In this document: one piece after another, positions 45,962 to 58,600 of the stretch
Layout of the letters: every line of letters begins with the position of its first letter
Position numbering within the stretch: the stretch's first letter is position 1
DNA from: Telmatactis stephensoni
Lineage: Eukaryota; Cnidaria; Anthozoa; Actiniaria; Isophelliidae
Direction: 5' to 3'
Assembly: GCA_029948255.1 (NCBI GenBank)
Contig: JALIZF010001819.1
Span: 744,001 to 808,000 of the forward strand
DNA length: 64,000 nt
Notes under the pieces: generated by a model
The model's input: only the letters and a program-made list of their open reading frames with translations
The model's database searches: none
What the model was told of the DNA's origin: nothing
Program-made: the position numbers and the translations under genes

Positions 45962-48332
45962 TCAGCTTTGTGGGTGGGGGTTGGGGCTCTCTTTGTCCAA
46001 GTGGTAGGACTCTTTTAGGGTTAAACACAGCTCTGTAGCGATTGCAATAACCTGTCTCGCTATGATTCGCGCGATACCTAAGGGAAGGTTACAAGCTGCA
46101 GTGGTTCGTTCAACTTGTATTTTTAATAACGCCAATGCAAGACCATTGGCAGACAAATTTGCACGGTGTAACAACGCCTTAATCAACCTACCTCGGAAGT
46201 TTTTCCCTTCAAAACCGTACTTCCAATCATCTTCTTTGCTATCGATTGAAGGCGAATCAGAGCTTAGAGAGGATTCGCTGTCTGTAGTCGTTTTGTCACT
46301 GAGTTCTTCATCAAGTCCAAAGCTAGCATCAGGACTTTCATCCTTTTGATCTGTGCTCTCATTTTTCTTCCTTCTCTTCTTGCCTTTTTGCGATTTTTCA
46401 TCTCCACTTTTTGTTACTACAATCTTTGGAAGTTTGTTTGAATCTTCTGATATTTTGGTAATGTTCTGATTGGCTGTAATTTCCTTTCCTTTCGCTTTTA
46501 AATTCTCATCACTCTCTTCAAGTATCGAGAGAGATCTCTTGAAGGCTTCCTTGTCTTCATCAAAAAGTTTGTCTGGTCTTATGAATGAGGTTCGTGGACT
46601 ATTGTTCGGTGTTGACATTCTGCGTTTTACTTGGGGTGGTGCTACGGGCATTGATTTGTAGGAAAGAGAGATTCTACGAAGTGATGGATCGATCTGAAAA
46701 AAAAAAAGAGTATTGAGAACTGGTTACCATTTGATCGCCAGGATCGGGTTTATGAAAACCACTATTATTAATGGAATTGCTCACTAAGTACTTACTGCTT
46801 ATTTTATAATTACTAAGTGCTTAAGCCGGGTTGGCCATTTGATCGCTACGATCGCCAGGATCGCCAACATTGCGATTGCCAGCCGGATCGGAGAATTTTT
46901 TCTATCTCGGCGATCCTGGCGATCATATGGAAATGTTGGCGATCCTGGCGATCGTAGCGATCAAATGGCACTGACCAGGCTTAAGCACTTAGTGCCAGTA
47001 AGCAATAAGTACTTAGTAAGCAATTCCATTAATAATAGAGTGGTTTTCATAAATCCGTGAAATACACTTTAGCGTATTTAGTACTATTACACTCTAATTC
47101 TTTTGTTTTCTATTGTATGAATCTGACTATTACACTTTATTTCACGGGTTAATGAAAACCACACTATTTCATATATTGTACTCCACTCTACATAGTTGGC
47201 AGAGTGGGGTACATGCAACGTCCTTACTCAGTATCATAATAAAATGTGTTGCTTACCCTGCTAATACGGCCCAACTATGGGCGAAAAATAACTGGCCGTA
47301 TTAACGGGGTGGCAATATTAACGGGTTAATTTTACAAGAGATCTAAGTTCGATCTCTAGTTGTTGGGCCAAAATAAGTTAACCGCTAATAGCGGGGTGGC
47401 CGTATTATCGGGGTAGCACGGTATTACGGGACTCCAGAATCGCAAGATTATCGTGTCGCAAAAATTTCAAGTCTTAAGATCTTAATCTGTCCGGAGCCAA
47501 GTTTCCCATTGTGGATTTTCTTACAAGAGATAACTGATAATATGATCTCTTTCGATTCTTTCTTACTAAAGTCAGTTAATAACTGAAACTTGCCAAGTTG
47601 AATCATCTGCTTATCTGCTTACCTTTTCCTCACTTCCGTTATTACTTCGTTGGTGAAGTTTTGCTGATCTTCCATCGCATGCGAAAATATCTTTTTGGGT
47701 TTTCAAAGGTTCCCAAATGGAAGGTTTGCCTCCTGTACTCCCATGTGCAATAATGACAGGGAAGCTAGCAACTGAGTGACGCTGCATTTGCGTTTCTTTG
47801 TTACTTTCAGAAGAATGAAACAAGGTAATATCAACAATTCATAAATGTCTCTGTACGTGGCCTCTTTTGGACGCGTTTCTTCGAAGCGTTTATTTTCCTC
47901 CGTGAAAATATTCAGACGAGTCGTTTCTCTTGCCAAATTAAACCAGCTAAAAAACTCTTTGTTTTTCGCTTCCTTCTTAGTTATACTCCAATATTGCCAA
48001 CTAATACCCAGTAATTTTGGCTCTTCTGGATACTAATTAGCCTTTTCTTCAAGTTCATTTAAGTTTTCATCAAGCATTACATCAAGTTATCGTCTTTTTG
48101 TCTGCAGCTAAACTGAATTATCTTAATAACGGAAAATAACACGCCTACGTCTTTCAGCTTGCCGATTGAGCCAGCTTTTGATGGTAAATTCAATCAAGGC
48201 AACAGCCAACCCGACGCATTTACAACACTCCGTCAAAATCGTTCTGGTTCTTTGTGTTGTCCACTTTGCTTCGTAGATTAGCAAAAGCCGCTTGAGCTTT
48301 TTTAATTGACAAGAATACCCCAGGGTGTCCAT
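45962..48332 (-). CDS. Unrecognised protein gene, three exons
   Basis: I do not recognise this gene. Minus-strand exons: 48332-48149, 48025-47623, 46693-45962. Start ATG (MDTLGYSCQLKKL) follows an in-frame stop. Exon 1 encodes a basic amphipathic N-terminus with a hydrophobic stretch (VGLAVALIEFTI). Exon 2 encodes LLGISWQYWSITKKEAKNKE and an Arg/Glu-rich helix. Exon 3 encodes a Ser/Lys/Glu/Asp-rich disordered part (GKKRRKKNES, SSLSSDSPSIDSKEDDW) and a C-terminal GRLIKALLHRANLSANGLAL, IARIIARQVIAIATELCL segment that looks amphipathic or membrane-associated. After one base is restored near 47833 the phases close and the model is 439 aa. The first donor (gac|gtaggc) is weak, so exon 1 is the least certain part. 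Confidence 0.6.
46747..47058. repeat. Nested foldbacks, intron of the unrecognised gene
   Basis: Outer arms ggtttatgaaaaccactatt, aatggaattgctcactaagt pair with acttagtaagcaattccatt, gagtggttttcataaatcc. Inside the outer loop sits a second complete inverted repeat, 46834-46968 (ccatttgatcgctacgatcg and its complement), built on repeated gatcgccaggatcgcc. Confidence 0.85.
47036..47168. repeat. Adjacent foldback sharing an arm with the previous element
   Basis: agagtggttttcataaatcc, gtgaaat at the left; atttcacgggttaatgaaaa, ccacacta at the right. Its left arm overlaps the right arm of the 46747 element. Confidence 0.75.
47252..47430. repeat. Degenerate repeat of taatacggcc / ggccgtattaacggggt
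   Basis: Ends ccctgctaatacggcc and ggccgtattatcggggtagc are inverted, and an extra direct copy sits inside (ggccgtattaacggggtggc). Confidence 0.65.
47820..47845 (-). other. One-base deletion in exon 2 of the unrecognised gene
   Basis: On the minus strand, YRDIYELL is in one frame and TLFHSSESNKETQ in the next, with the break in ttgttgatattacc. One additional base restores a continuous frame to the exon 2 donor at 47623. Confidence 0.65.
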
Positions 48333-48399
48333 AAACCTTGTTGAGTCATTTTTCAACTATCTTTTGAACAAAACTTTTTGTCATTGTTTTTGTGCAGTA

Positions 48400-50590
48400 T
48401 TCAACCTTTGCTATTCTTTAGGAATATTGTTTTGGTTTCTTGTTTCCTGTAGTTAATAGACATATATAAAAGCGTGAAATATGTGATCCTGCTGGGCTAA
48501 AACACTTCAAACCATCGATTTGAAACTAAATCGTGGGAACAGAAGATTAAAATAGAATACCGTCAAAGATTTTAAAACATTTTGAGATTTTTTTTCAAGT
48601 TCAGACCGAGTAAGGGTGATATTCATTTGAAAGATTACAAACTGAACTAAAACCTATGCAAAAAGACAAAAAATAAGCAACCAAACCTGTAAGATATTAA
48701 GACGGCTTTATTTTTGAAGTCACTGCTTGACTGCTCTTTCAATACACTGTAATACATGAATATTCCTAGACTATGCAATTCTTGGGTTCATATGACGTCA
48801 TTTCAGTCTCGTTGGAATTTCAAACATTGACCAACAATGAGATTCATCAGCTCAGTTTGAAAACAAGCAATTGCAAACAAATACTACTTGTTATTTATAG
48901 ACATGACTTTTGTTTCACTGTTTTGGGTACCTCGGCCTTCTTTACAAAAACATCGAAACAAAATCGCGTTCTTTATGTTCTTTAGCTGCAGGGATTTCAA
49001 AGCCTATTCCCAAAATTTCAGGAGAGGAACAATTAAGTCTAAAGAAAAAAGTGCATCCATGGGTACTATTTTTATCAAATTGATCGGGAAGGAAGTCTCT
49101 AAATCTATAGTCCAATTTTATCTCCTCGCTCACGGTTAACACAGAGTTCCTAAGAAGCTTGGAAGTTCGAAGATTAATATTACAGGGGACAATTTATTGC
49201 TAGTATGTACATTCCGTGTCCCTGGCCGCTATCATTTCCTATTATATTATATCCCATCAAATCATATCTACTTTAAAGTGGATGATTACTTATTATTATT
49301 ATTTATTAATCAACTAATAATTACTAATTAAAATAACTAATTAAAATAGAATATAAATTAACTGACAACAATAGAATTAGAATATATGTATATGCTTAAA
49401 ACATTAAAATTTCAATTATAAAAAATAAAAAAGATTGAAGATTAACTTATTATCCATTTGCTTAAATATTCCCTTTATATTCATTACATTTACTACCTGT
49501 TAGTAGTTTGTTTGTTTGATTGTTTGTATTGCTTTAAGTTTATCTCAGTATTTCTAGAGCTCCTTACTCGAACTGCTTCTAGTGAATTCCTTTCCCCTTG
49601 AAAACGATTGTTTGTCTTTTACCAGCTGACACGTGAATTTTTGTCCTCACATGTACTCAGCTGAAACGTGAACGTTTGTATAGTACTCACGTTTTTCTTG
49701 TCATGGGAGGTTGGGGTTGTCGTATGAGTGCATGGGAAACTTGTCGCGCGTGCGCCATGCCGTGACCGTGTGCAGTGACCGTACCGTTTTCCCAGACATA
49801 CTTTCCCAGACGCAATTTACTGCGCACGTTAGCGCGCGCTACCTCAATAAATCCAAGATGGTGGTCAAAACATTTTTTTTCGGTAATGACTTTTTTCGAT
49901 TTTTTAAAATGGAAATTACTTCCAAAAAAAAAAAAAAAACTTAAAAAAGGAATTTTACCGAGGAAAAAAATTGTTCAGGTTGAAAAACCACAGAAAAAAG
50001 GATGGGAAAAATTCTACTCGACCCAGTCTCCTCTTGGTATTCAAGATGGCTGCCAAATTTTCAAACTTTACGGCTCAATATCTCGGAAACGAATACGGTG
50101 ACCCCCAATTTTTATTCAGTGTTTGACAAAGAATTACATAGCCTGTTAATATTATAAATTTGAGAAAACAATTATGGTAAAATCATAATAAAAACACGGA
50201 TTTCCGTGACAACTTTGAGCTAAGTCGCGGCAAAAGCGTCGCTAATGACTGCCAATTCGAATTAAAAACAACAGCTATTTGTTAAGCTAGTATTTACAAA
50301 TATTTACACACACTATTATTCCATGGGTTATTAAGCGATCGTGTATCTAAACATTGAGCAATCCATTTAATTTTTCTACAAAAAGTGACTTCTATGCTCG
50401 ACTCGTATAGATTGGCGCGCAAGCGATCTCCGACGAGAAAGTGGGTGCACTTTGATGTCATCTCACTCCTCAGTGAGAACGGTGACCCCCATTTTTTACT
50501 TGTTCTTTGAACGTCTATGATGACGTACATTATCTCACCGCTATGCGAAGTACGAAGGAAAAAACATGGTAAACCGTTTTTCCCGCGAAC
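48400..50590. other. Intergenic, no gene seen
   Basis: AT-rich. A family-A-like arm (tcgtatgagtgcatgggaaa, with ccgtgaccgtgtgcagtgac) at about 49720-49805. No exon with domain content. Confidence 0.45.
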
Positions 50591-50593
50591 GTC

Positions 50594-51439
50594 CTTAAGG
50601 TTGGTGCCTACTAATGGGAAGGTAATTTTTTTGGCCAAAAACCACATGGGTATCAAAGAACCCATCATAGGGAGCTAGAATCCAAGGAAAAAATTGGAGG
50701 TCACCGTGCATATTAATGAGTTACACGCCATCAAATGTTACAAAATCTGCCTATTCTAGAGGCCCAAAGAAAAAATCATAAATACCCCATATTTTGAAAA
50801 AATGTCAAACTTTTTTTACTAAAACGTTTACAACACAATTCTCTTACTTGTCAATGCCATACGAAATATGAAAAACCAGAATAACAATTTTTTTCAATGA
50901 CTTTTTACTGGTTTTAGACCTGTTTTGGTTCATGACCGCCAAATGAAAAGTCCAATTTTTGCAATCAAGTTTCAATTTTAAATTTATAAAAGTATTTTAA
51001 AATAGTAGGTTAATCTCCACTTTACAATTTACAAAAATAAAAAATAGGGGTATCCGTGCGATTTAGAAAGTTATTTGCCGATAAACGCGCGAAAACTGAT
51101 CAGAATTCGCGAAAATGATCAAAAATTCCCTAGCCCTCCCCGGAAAGTAGAGCGAATTACTATGCATTGTGGGAAATTTTCAAGATGGCGCCGAAAACAG
51201 ATCGTTTCTGGTAGAAATGATAGTCAAAACAGGCGTTGTAATTCAGGTTCTATTTATCAACTGTGAATTTCATTTAAACACAGGAAAGGCTAAATGGTTT
51301 TCCTTTAATTGTGTAAGTTTATTTTTTCAAAAAGTCGTAAAAAGGCCTTGCTTTTACGATTGCTTTACCGACAAAAATTCAGTGTTTTTGCATGCGCAGA
51401 AAGCAGTGCGCGCGGACAATAGTAGGCACCAACCTTAAG
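50594..51439. repeat. 846-bp element with 20-bp perfect inverted ends
   Basis: 50594-50613 (cttaaggttggtgcctacta) is the exact reverse complement of 51420-51439. No transposase-like open frame inside, so it would be non-autonomous. Confidence 0.8.
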
Positions 51440-51694
51440 TAAAACAAACGGGAATACACAAAAGTTCAACATATTAATTGTACTCAACTGTCATGCTTTT
51501 AACGCATTTAAAAAAACGTTAAAAAGGCTTTATTTATTAGTTTGAAATACAACAGGTATCATCTTATACACCTTTTTTCAGAACCCGGTTGTTGGCAAAA
51601 GGTCTAAAACCTACGTCATCGAGTCACCCGAAAAGGAGTATGGGTATTTAGAAATTACGATTAAAGGCACACGAATATCAACAACATTTACAAT

Positions 51695-51829
51695 AGAGGG
51701 ATTTCACGACAGCCATGCTTGTGGTCAAAATAATAGAGCCTTTTTCCCAACAGGAATGAAATCTTTTCAAATTCAAAAACTTTCTATTGTATACTTGCCC
51801 ACAAACATGGCTGCCGTGAAATCCCTCTA
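51695..51829. repeat. MITE-like element, about 31-bp inverted ends
   Basis: tagagggatttcacgacagc / gctgccgtgaaatccctcta with extension catgcttgtgg / ccacaaacatg. A single similar arm occurs at about 19097-19135 (tgagggattttgtagcagcc). Confidence 0.85.
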
Positions 51830-51880
51830 TAGATCTTTATACCACATGACGGCCGCCATCTTGAATATATCAATTCTAAG

Positions 51881-52144
51881 CAAAAATTATGGGATGCCTA
51901 GGGGGCAAAAACCTACTAATTTGACTGTAAGTTTCGAGAGAAATTACAAAGAAAATTAAATGGCTTTTTTTCGTGATGAAATATTTTTCACCTGCAGAAT
52001 ATAGTAAGTATAAACGTTCATTATATGGATGTATGAAGTTCGTGTGAAAACAGCAAATTTCACTGAGGTATTCCTTGATGTGACTTCCGTAAATAAAATA
52101 CAATCGGTTTACCCCCTGGGACCCTGGGCATCCCATAATTTTTG
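51881..52144. repeat. MITE-like element, 23-bp inverted ends
   Basis: caaaaattatgggatgccta / tgggcatcccataatttttg. The interior has no coding capacity. Only 51 bases from the preceding element. Confidence 0.85.
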
Positions 52145-52589
52145 AATCTAAGTGTGTTGAAGTGTGTACGTGAGTACTCTTTCATGTTCAAGTACACGAG
52201 GACCTCTCAAAGATAAAATTGTCGTTTTGTGGACTCATGACAGTTAAATCCAACTCATTCATCATTTAAAAATTAGACTGTCGTGATAAATCAGATCGAA
52301 AATTATGGTCAATATCCAAAAGAATATAATTCACTGTAATTATAGGTTTTCAACAGAAGATCGGGCGTGTGAAATGGAAATATAGACCTTTTCAACTTCT
52401 ATAGTGTTTTCCCCTTTCAGACCATATATGTAATGTTACTCTTGGGATTTAATTCTTTCATGTGTTAATGTTTTCACATGTTCATCATAAAAAGAACAAT
52501 TCTCAGGGAATGCCACGTGGTCTGAAATGAGCAATTTGCATACGAAGCTGAAAAGGTCTATTAGCTTTTAGAACGGAAACAATATTTTA

Positions 52590-52860
52590 GTCTTCTTTCT
52601 GAACCAATTCTTTCTTTTTTCTGTCTTTCCTTCTTTTCTTACTTACTTGAGGATTTCCTTCTTTCTTTCTTTCTTTCTTTCCTTCTTTTTCTTTCTTTCT
52701 TTCTTTCTTTCCTTCTTTCTTCTGCACTTCATGTTCTTTTCTATTCTCTATTTTTTCTGTCTTTCTTTCTTTCTTTCTTGCTTGGGTTCTTTTTCCCATT
52801 TCTCTCCCATTTTATTACTTCCTTTTCCTTTTTTCTTTCTCTCTCGTCCTTTTTAACCCG
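52590..52860. repeat. (CTTT)n polypyrimidine tract
   Basis: Repeated ctttctttcttt with interruptions. Low-complexity open frames on both strands are not genes. Confidence 0.9.
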
Positions 52861-54354
52861 CATTAATTACTTTTGTTTTGTTTTTCTAAAGTTCCATTTG
52901 TGTGTTTTTCACTCCTTTTTTCCGTCTTCTTTGTATAATTTATTTCCGCACACATTTCTATTCTTTTTTTAGTACTCCACTTATATTCCTTCCCTTCCTT
53001 TTATCTAATAATAAAGTTATATAAAACATTCTAAAAGGTTAATGTCGTCCCGCTTGCAATTAGCTCAGCTAGACTCTTTTATCGTACAAAGACGCATGTA
53101 CGCTCAACGCACGAGACGTTGTTGAATGAGTCATTTTCTATCGAGTAGAAAAAATAATATATTTCTGTTCGTTCTTTCTTTTTTCTTTTCCATCCTTTTC
53201 ATTATCGTTTGTCTTCCTACTTCCAGGCTTTTTTCCTGATGCGCACATTTGCTTTCCATTTAATTTTGGAGCTTTTTCCTTTACTTCACAATTATCTCCT
53301 GAAACTGTCCGATCTCTCTAAGGTCAATATATTCTAACTGTACCGACCATTGAAATTTCATCAACACGAACTCTTTCTCTAGCTCCTTCTCGATTGAATT
53401 TCATTAACATGAACTCTTTCTATTTGTTCAGTTTTAAATCGTTCTACACCTTCACGAAAAACGTCCTCGTACCAATTTTCATTAGAAACTCAAAAGGTTT
53501 TGCACCATAAATTAATTTCTATAGATCGTTTACTGAGTACGAATTCGTGCAAAGTTCAATAATTCACAATCACTAATATCGTTGATCTAGATATCTTGAT
53601 CTAAAGTGCAGACCATAGAAACCCCTTGAGATCGAAGTATAGATCAAAACACTCGCTATTACATAACTGCGTCACTCTAGCTGTGTTTTCAATAAAAGTC
53701 TGGTTATAAAAAATTAAATCTTTTTCGCTGTCAGCCAAATTTTTGATTTTAAACTTTCTGCTGTGCATATTTCATTAGTATGGTGCTTGCTATTCGTGCA
53801 GTTCTTATCTGATAAACGGTCTCCTTTGAAGCATATCTTAGCGCCATCCCCGTTTTATTTTATAAATAAGTAACTATAAAACGTGAAAGCACAAGCACTA
53901 TATCTTATTTTCTGACTAACTGCAGTTAATTGGTCGCTTGAATTTCCGCTAGTAGTATGAGTGCCTATCCGATAACACATCAAAAATAATGAGTTTTTTA
54001 ATCTCTTTTTCCGCGGTAATAAACGGACAATAAACTTTGATGTATTTACAATTCCACTTTTTAACAACTTTAATGGAAATACATTGTAAATTACAAAATA
54101 AATAAATGATATTACATACAAAATAGAAAAATAAATAATGTACACCAAAAGGCAGCTACCCACCTTCTATCCTTAGTCTTCTATAAATTCTTTTCAGTCA
54201 GCTCTTCACTTTGATTGTTTCTTCTTTATTTTCAGTCAGTTCATTTCGGTCATATCATTAATTTTGGAGATCTTTACTATTATTTAGTTTTTGCATGTCC
54301 TCGTTTGGCCCGAATTGGCTGTTGCTTCATATGGACTGATATAGTATTGGTTGT
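52861..54354. other. Intergenic, nothing recognised
   Basis: AT-rich sequence with no exon, RNA gene or clear repeat. Confidence 0.4.
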
Positions 54355-54754
54355 TTCATTTGGACACTTTTTGCATTCTCTTAATTGCTTGTCAGCCTCT
54401 GTGTTCATTCATTAATTTCATTGAATTTATTTATTCGTTGAATTTATTTGAACGCCAAAAATACTAGTCCGAGGAAGTCGTCATTATTTCATTTGGACGT
54501 TTTTTGCATTATCTTAATTGCTTGTCAGCCTCTGTGTTCATTCTTTAATTTCATTGAATTTATTTATTCGTTGAATTTATTTGAACGCCAAAAATACTAG
54601 TCCGAGGAAGTCGTCATTATTTCATTTGGACGTTTTTTTGCATTATCTTAATTGCTTGTCAGCCTCTGTGTTCATTCATTAATTTCATTGAATTTATTTA
54701 TTCGTTGAATTTATTTGAACGCCAAAAGTACTAGTCCGAGGAAGTCGTCATTAT
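54355..54754. repeat. 133-bp tandem repeat x 3
   Basis: Units start ttcatttggac at 54355, 54488 and 54621 and end gtccgaggaagtcgtcatta. Copies are nearly identical, so the array is young. Confidence 0.95.
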
Positions 54755-55629
54755 ATTATACCACGAGTTTGGTATCATGCAAGGCAGGGATTGATCGAGT
54801 CCACGTATAATATTCGACTTTAATTATTTCAAAGTCATAACCATGATTTTGGACGACGTTCTTTATCAAATTATCAGATGGTTCCTGTTTAATTCTTGAA
54901 TTATTTTTGTTCATCAATTGTTGATTTTCTTTTACACGTACGTTGTTTTATTGTTTTTGGTTGTTTTGCTTCGAGGTTTTTTGTTTTTGTGATTGTTTTG
55001 TTCGTTTTGTTATTTTCGGTTTTCGGTTTTGTTTGTTGTTTTATACATGTTTTGTTATATTTTGTTTTTACTGTTTGCTTCACGTTTCGTTGTATTTGTT
55101 TTCCCCTTTAGTACTATTTTAGAAATAAACATTTCCCTTTGGCGTTTTTTACTTCGAAGGAACCGGCTGAATATTATTTGTTTTTAACTACTCAGCGAAA
55201 CTTTATCAAAATTTGATCGTAATTCATCGTAATTCAAATGCGATAATATAACGCAACGACTCACTGAATCAGCTCTCTGAAACACTTGACTTTTTTGTAG
55301 GACTCCAAATTTTAACACGTTGTGGCGTCATACATCTTTATTTTCTCGAATTTTCCAATTTTCTCGAATAAACAATACAATTAACAGAGCGGAGATAGTT
55401 TGAGTACACCTTCTCGTTGCTAAGCAACTCCAGACAGCTGAACCAAGCTACCATAGTAGGGGTAAAATTCCGTCACAACTATTTTCTGGTGTTATAAATC
55501 TAGCGAATCCTTCAAACTATCAAGCACATACATCGTAGACTTCACTCGAAAAGACAAAATAACGATGATTTCGTAAAAATAATAAGACTTTGACACTCAT
55601 ATTAAGCCACTCTACCTTCGGCGAAAGTT
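54755..55629. other. Upstream of the lectin gene, no gene seen
   Basis: T/G-rich stretch (54900-55110) then AT-rich sequence leading to the lectin start codon. The lectin promoter should lie here; no convincing TATA box was found. Confidence 0.4.
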
Positions 55630-58600
55630 ATGAATCTGAAAGCTACTAGCTTCATTTGGTCGGTTTTCTTGGTCTTTAGTTTAGTTCTGCAAGCTTTAGG
55701 TAAGTGATATGGAAAGCTGAAAGAAACATGTTTATAAAGCCGATTTTAAATTAACTCTGATCTTAATCTGATCTGCAAACTTCATCGGAGCAAAGTCTTT
55801 TTGCTAATGTACTTTTAGTCAAACTCTTCTAAAACGATTTCTTGGTAAATTGATTAGGCTTTCTAGATTTTGGATTTCGTGTGCAGAGCGATTTTAATTA
55901 ATAATTCATTGGGTCTTCTTGAGATCTTCTACGCTCCTTGGCTTTGTCGACGAGGCTCCAAACCGCGACATTGTCGCCGAATCAGAGTGCAAATCCGATA
56001 TGATAAGACTTGCAGCATGTTAATTGTAGCAATTCATAAGTCTTTTATACCTTTGTGCCTCTCATTAACTAACTGAGATCACGATTGTAATTGAAAAAAC
56101 ATGTTTCTGGATTTAAATTTGATCCACTGCATCATTCAGTCGAGTTAACTCTGATTAGCAAAGTGATAAATCGGATATATATTCAACTGGCTATGTTGAA
56201 ATATACGTGAAAAGTGATAAATATAATCGACATTTATTCAACTATATATATGTTGAAATAAACGTGTACAAAAACATATGTCACAAAATGATATATTTTG
56301 TAAATGGAATCGAGTTATTTTGAGCTTTCAAAGTTGAACAAACTAGATTGATGTAAATTAGCATGCAAACAAACGTCCAATACGCTTCGTCAACTCAATT
56401 ATTTTAGTGTAAAAACATTGACAATAATAAGTTTAAGACTGTTATTCAAATCCTACGCCGTAGGATTCACGGTGAAGCGCTGTTGAGAATACTATAGTAA
56501 GTACAACGCATTATGTTTTTACTCTCTTTGTTTTCAACAAATGAAACCAAACATTTTGCTTTTCCGGCCGTACTTCCCAAAACTCAAACAAGCTATTTCC
56601 TCAAAGTTATATTAAGATATCGTTTAAAAAGTCCTTTTTTACTAAGAAGTAACTAAGAAGTAAAAATAATATTTGTCTCTGAGAATCTTCATATTGGTGC
56701 TCAAACCAAAATGTACTTTGAGTTGTAACTGAATATGATATGGATATCGATGGCTATGTGCAAGATGCGTGTCAAACTATTTGTATACGCAAACATACCA
56801 CTGCAATTCTCTCCTTTGTGGCTAAAAATTCCTAAATTTAATTGATATGGATTGGAAATTTTCCGGAGGCGGTAGAGATCGTGTTTGTGTGTGTCCTGCG
56901 GCGTTGAAACAAATTGCAGAACAATCAAAGTTTCCCATCTAAAATGTTTTTATAATACACAGTCACACATCTCCTTGAGAGCTTGAACATTTATTTTCCT
57001 CATTTTAGCCATTATTTACTTCCTTGCGTGCATGTTCAAACTGCTTAAACAAGTATAGGGCGGAAACTAATTTGCGTATACGCTGAATGGTCCACCTTTA
57101 GAAGTCGAAGGTTTGCGTAAAAATATCATAAATGTTTACAAAGGTGTATATTCACAACAACCTTTCGAGTACCAAAGCGTTAGTTGATACCATTATATTG
57201 CTGCTGTAGGTCCAGAAGAAGAAAAAACATTGCAAAACAAAAATAATAATTTTAGCGTCAATTTTTGTCCATCAACTAGGCAATATACGAGTCTAATTGA
57301 TTGTACTTAAGGCTTCAATTAAGTAATTTATCAATAGTTTTAAAATAAAAACATTTTGTCTTGTGAAAAGTAAATTAATCGATGGAGACATCAAGAAATT
57401 GAAGTCATCAGTATAATCTGTCTCCATTATCAGTTTCTTGTTGTAGTAGTTAGTCTACCACCTTCTTCCAATTTCGATCTTCTTGCTTGTTCCATTTTTT
57501 TAAATAAAGGCTTTGCACCATCACGTGCCAAAGAACCTTTTTTTAGAAAAATTATCAATAGTTTTCAGGTCATGAGCCTGAAGACCTTTTGTCCTTTCTC
57601 AAGTTATTATCAGCTGTCCCCCTCCTCCTCCCCCCCCCCCCCTCCTCTCTCTCTCTCTTCCTTTTTGTTCCCCCTTAGTTGTTTTTACTTTGTTTAAACT
57701 AATTTACTCTTTTCTTGTCTCATTATTCTCATCCTATTTCTGAACAAATATTTGCTTTTTCTCACCAGCTTCATCAAACTCAGTCACCTGTCCAGACCAA
57801 TGGGTAGCTTTTAGCAATTCTTGTATTTTCATTTCGCCTAACAACAATTCATGGGAAGATGCCAATGCGGATTGCACTAAAAATAACACCAGCAGATTAC
57901 TGAATATTAGAAACGAACAGGATCATGTGACACTAGAGGTTCTCTTGAGGAATATGACCAATGGTTCGATGGCAATAACAGAGGTATGGTAACGAGCGCC
58001 ATCTTGAATTGTAGCCAAGCCTTTAACCAATTCGAGGCTGGTATTGATTGCAATGAAAAGCCTTGGATTCCAGGTTTGCACGCATAACTTATAAAAGGTC
58101 TTATCTCTTTCTCCTGCTGATGGTCGGATCGAAATGGAAGACTTGGCTACTTTTCAAAATGGCTGCCGTAATTAATATGTATTTCTTTGATCGACCGCTA
58201 ACCAAAAAAACGCGCGAAAAAAATTCGACAACGACAAAAATTCTTCATTGTATCTTACAAATCGGGTTAGTAATATTATTTATTAAACAAATTAAAAAAA
58301 TTATTTGAATAGAAGGTAGTGCCCTCACAAAGTGAGTTAGAGACAAATAACAGGTATTTTAACTATATAGACGATGGAGCTTTACTAGCACACACACATA
58401 CACATACACGTATACACCTATTTCAAAAAGGGTTGCCGAGCAAGAGGCTTCAAGCCTACGCGACTTGACCGCAAAGGAGACTGGGTAGTTGAAAAAATGT
58501 ACCCTCTTTTTGGCTTTTGTCTTCATTTTAAGCATCATTGAATAAAGGACTTTGTTGTAGAAGCTCAACACCAACTGGTGCAGAATTGTCGTGCTGATAT

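Noticed and set aside
52587..52972. Lys/Glu-rich and Phe/Ser-rich open frames
   Set aside because: They are translations of (CTTT)n sequence.
54355..54754. CRISPR array
   Set aside because: Repeats are 133 bp and directly tandem with no unique spacers, in a eukaryotic genome.
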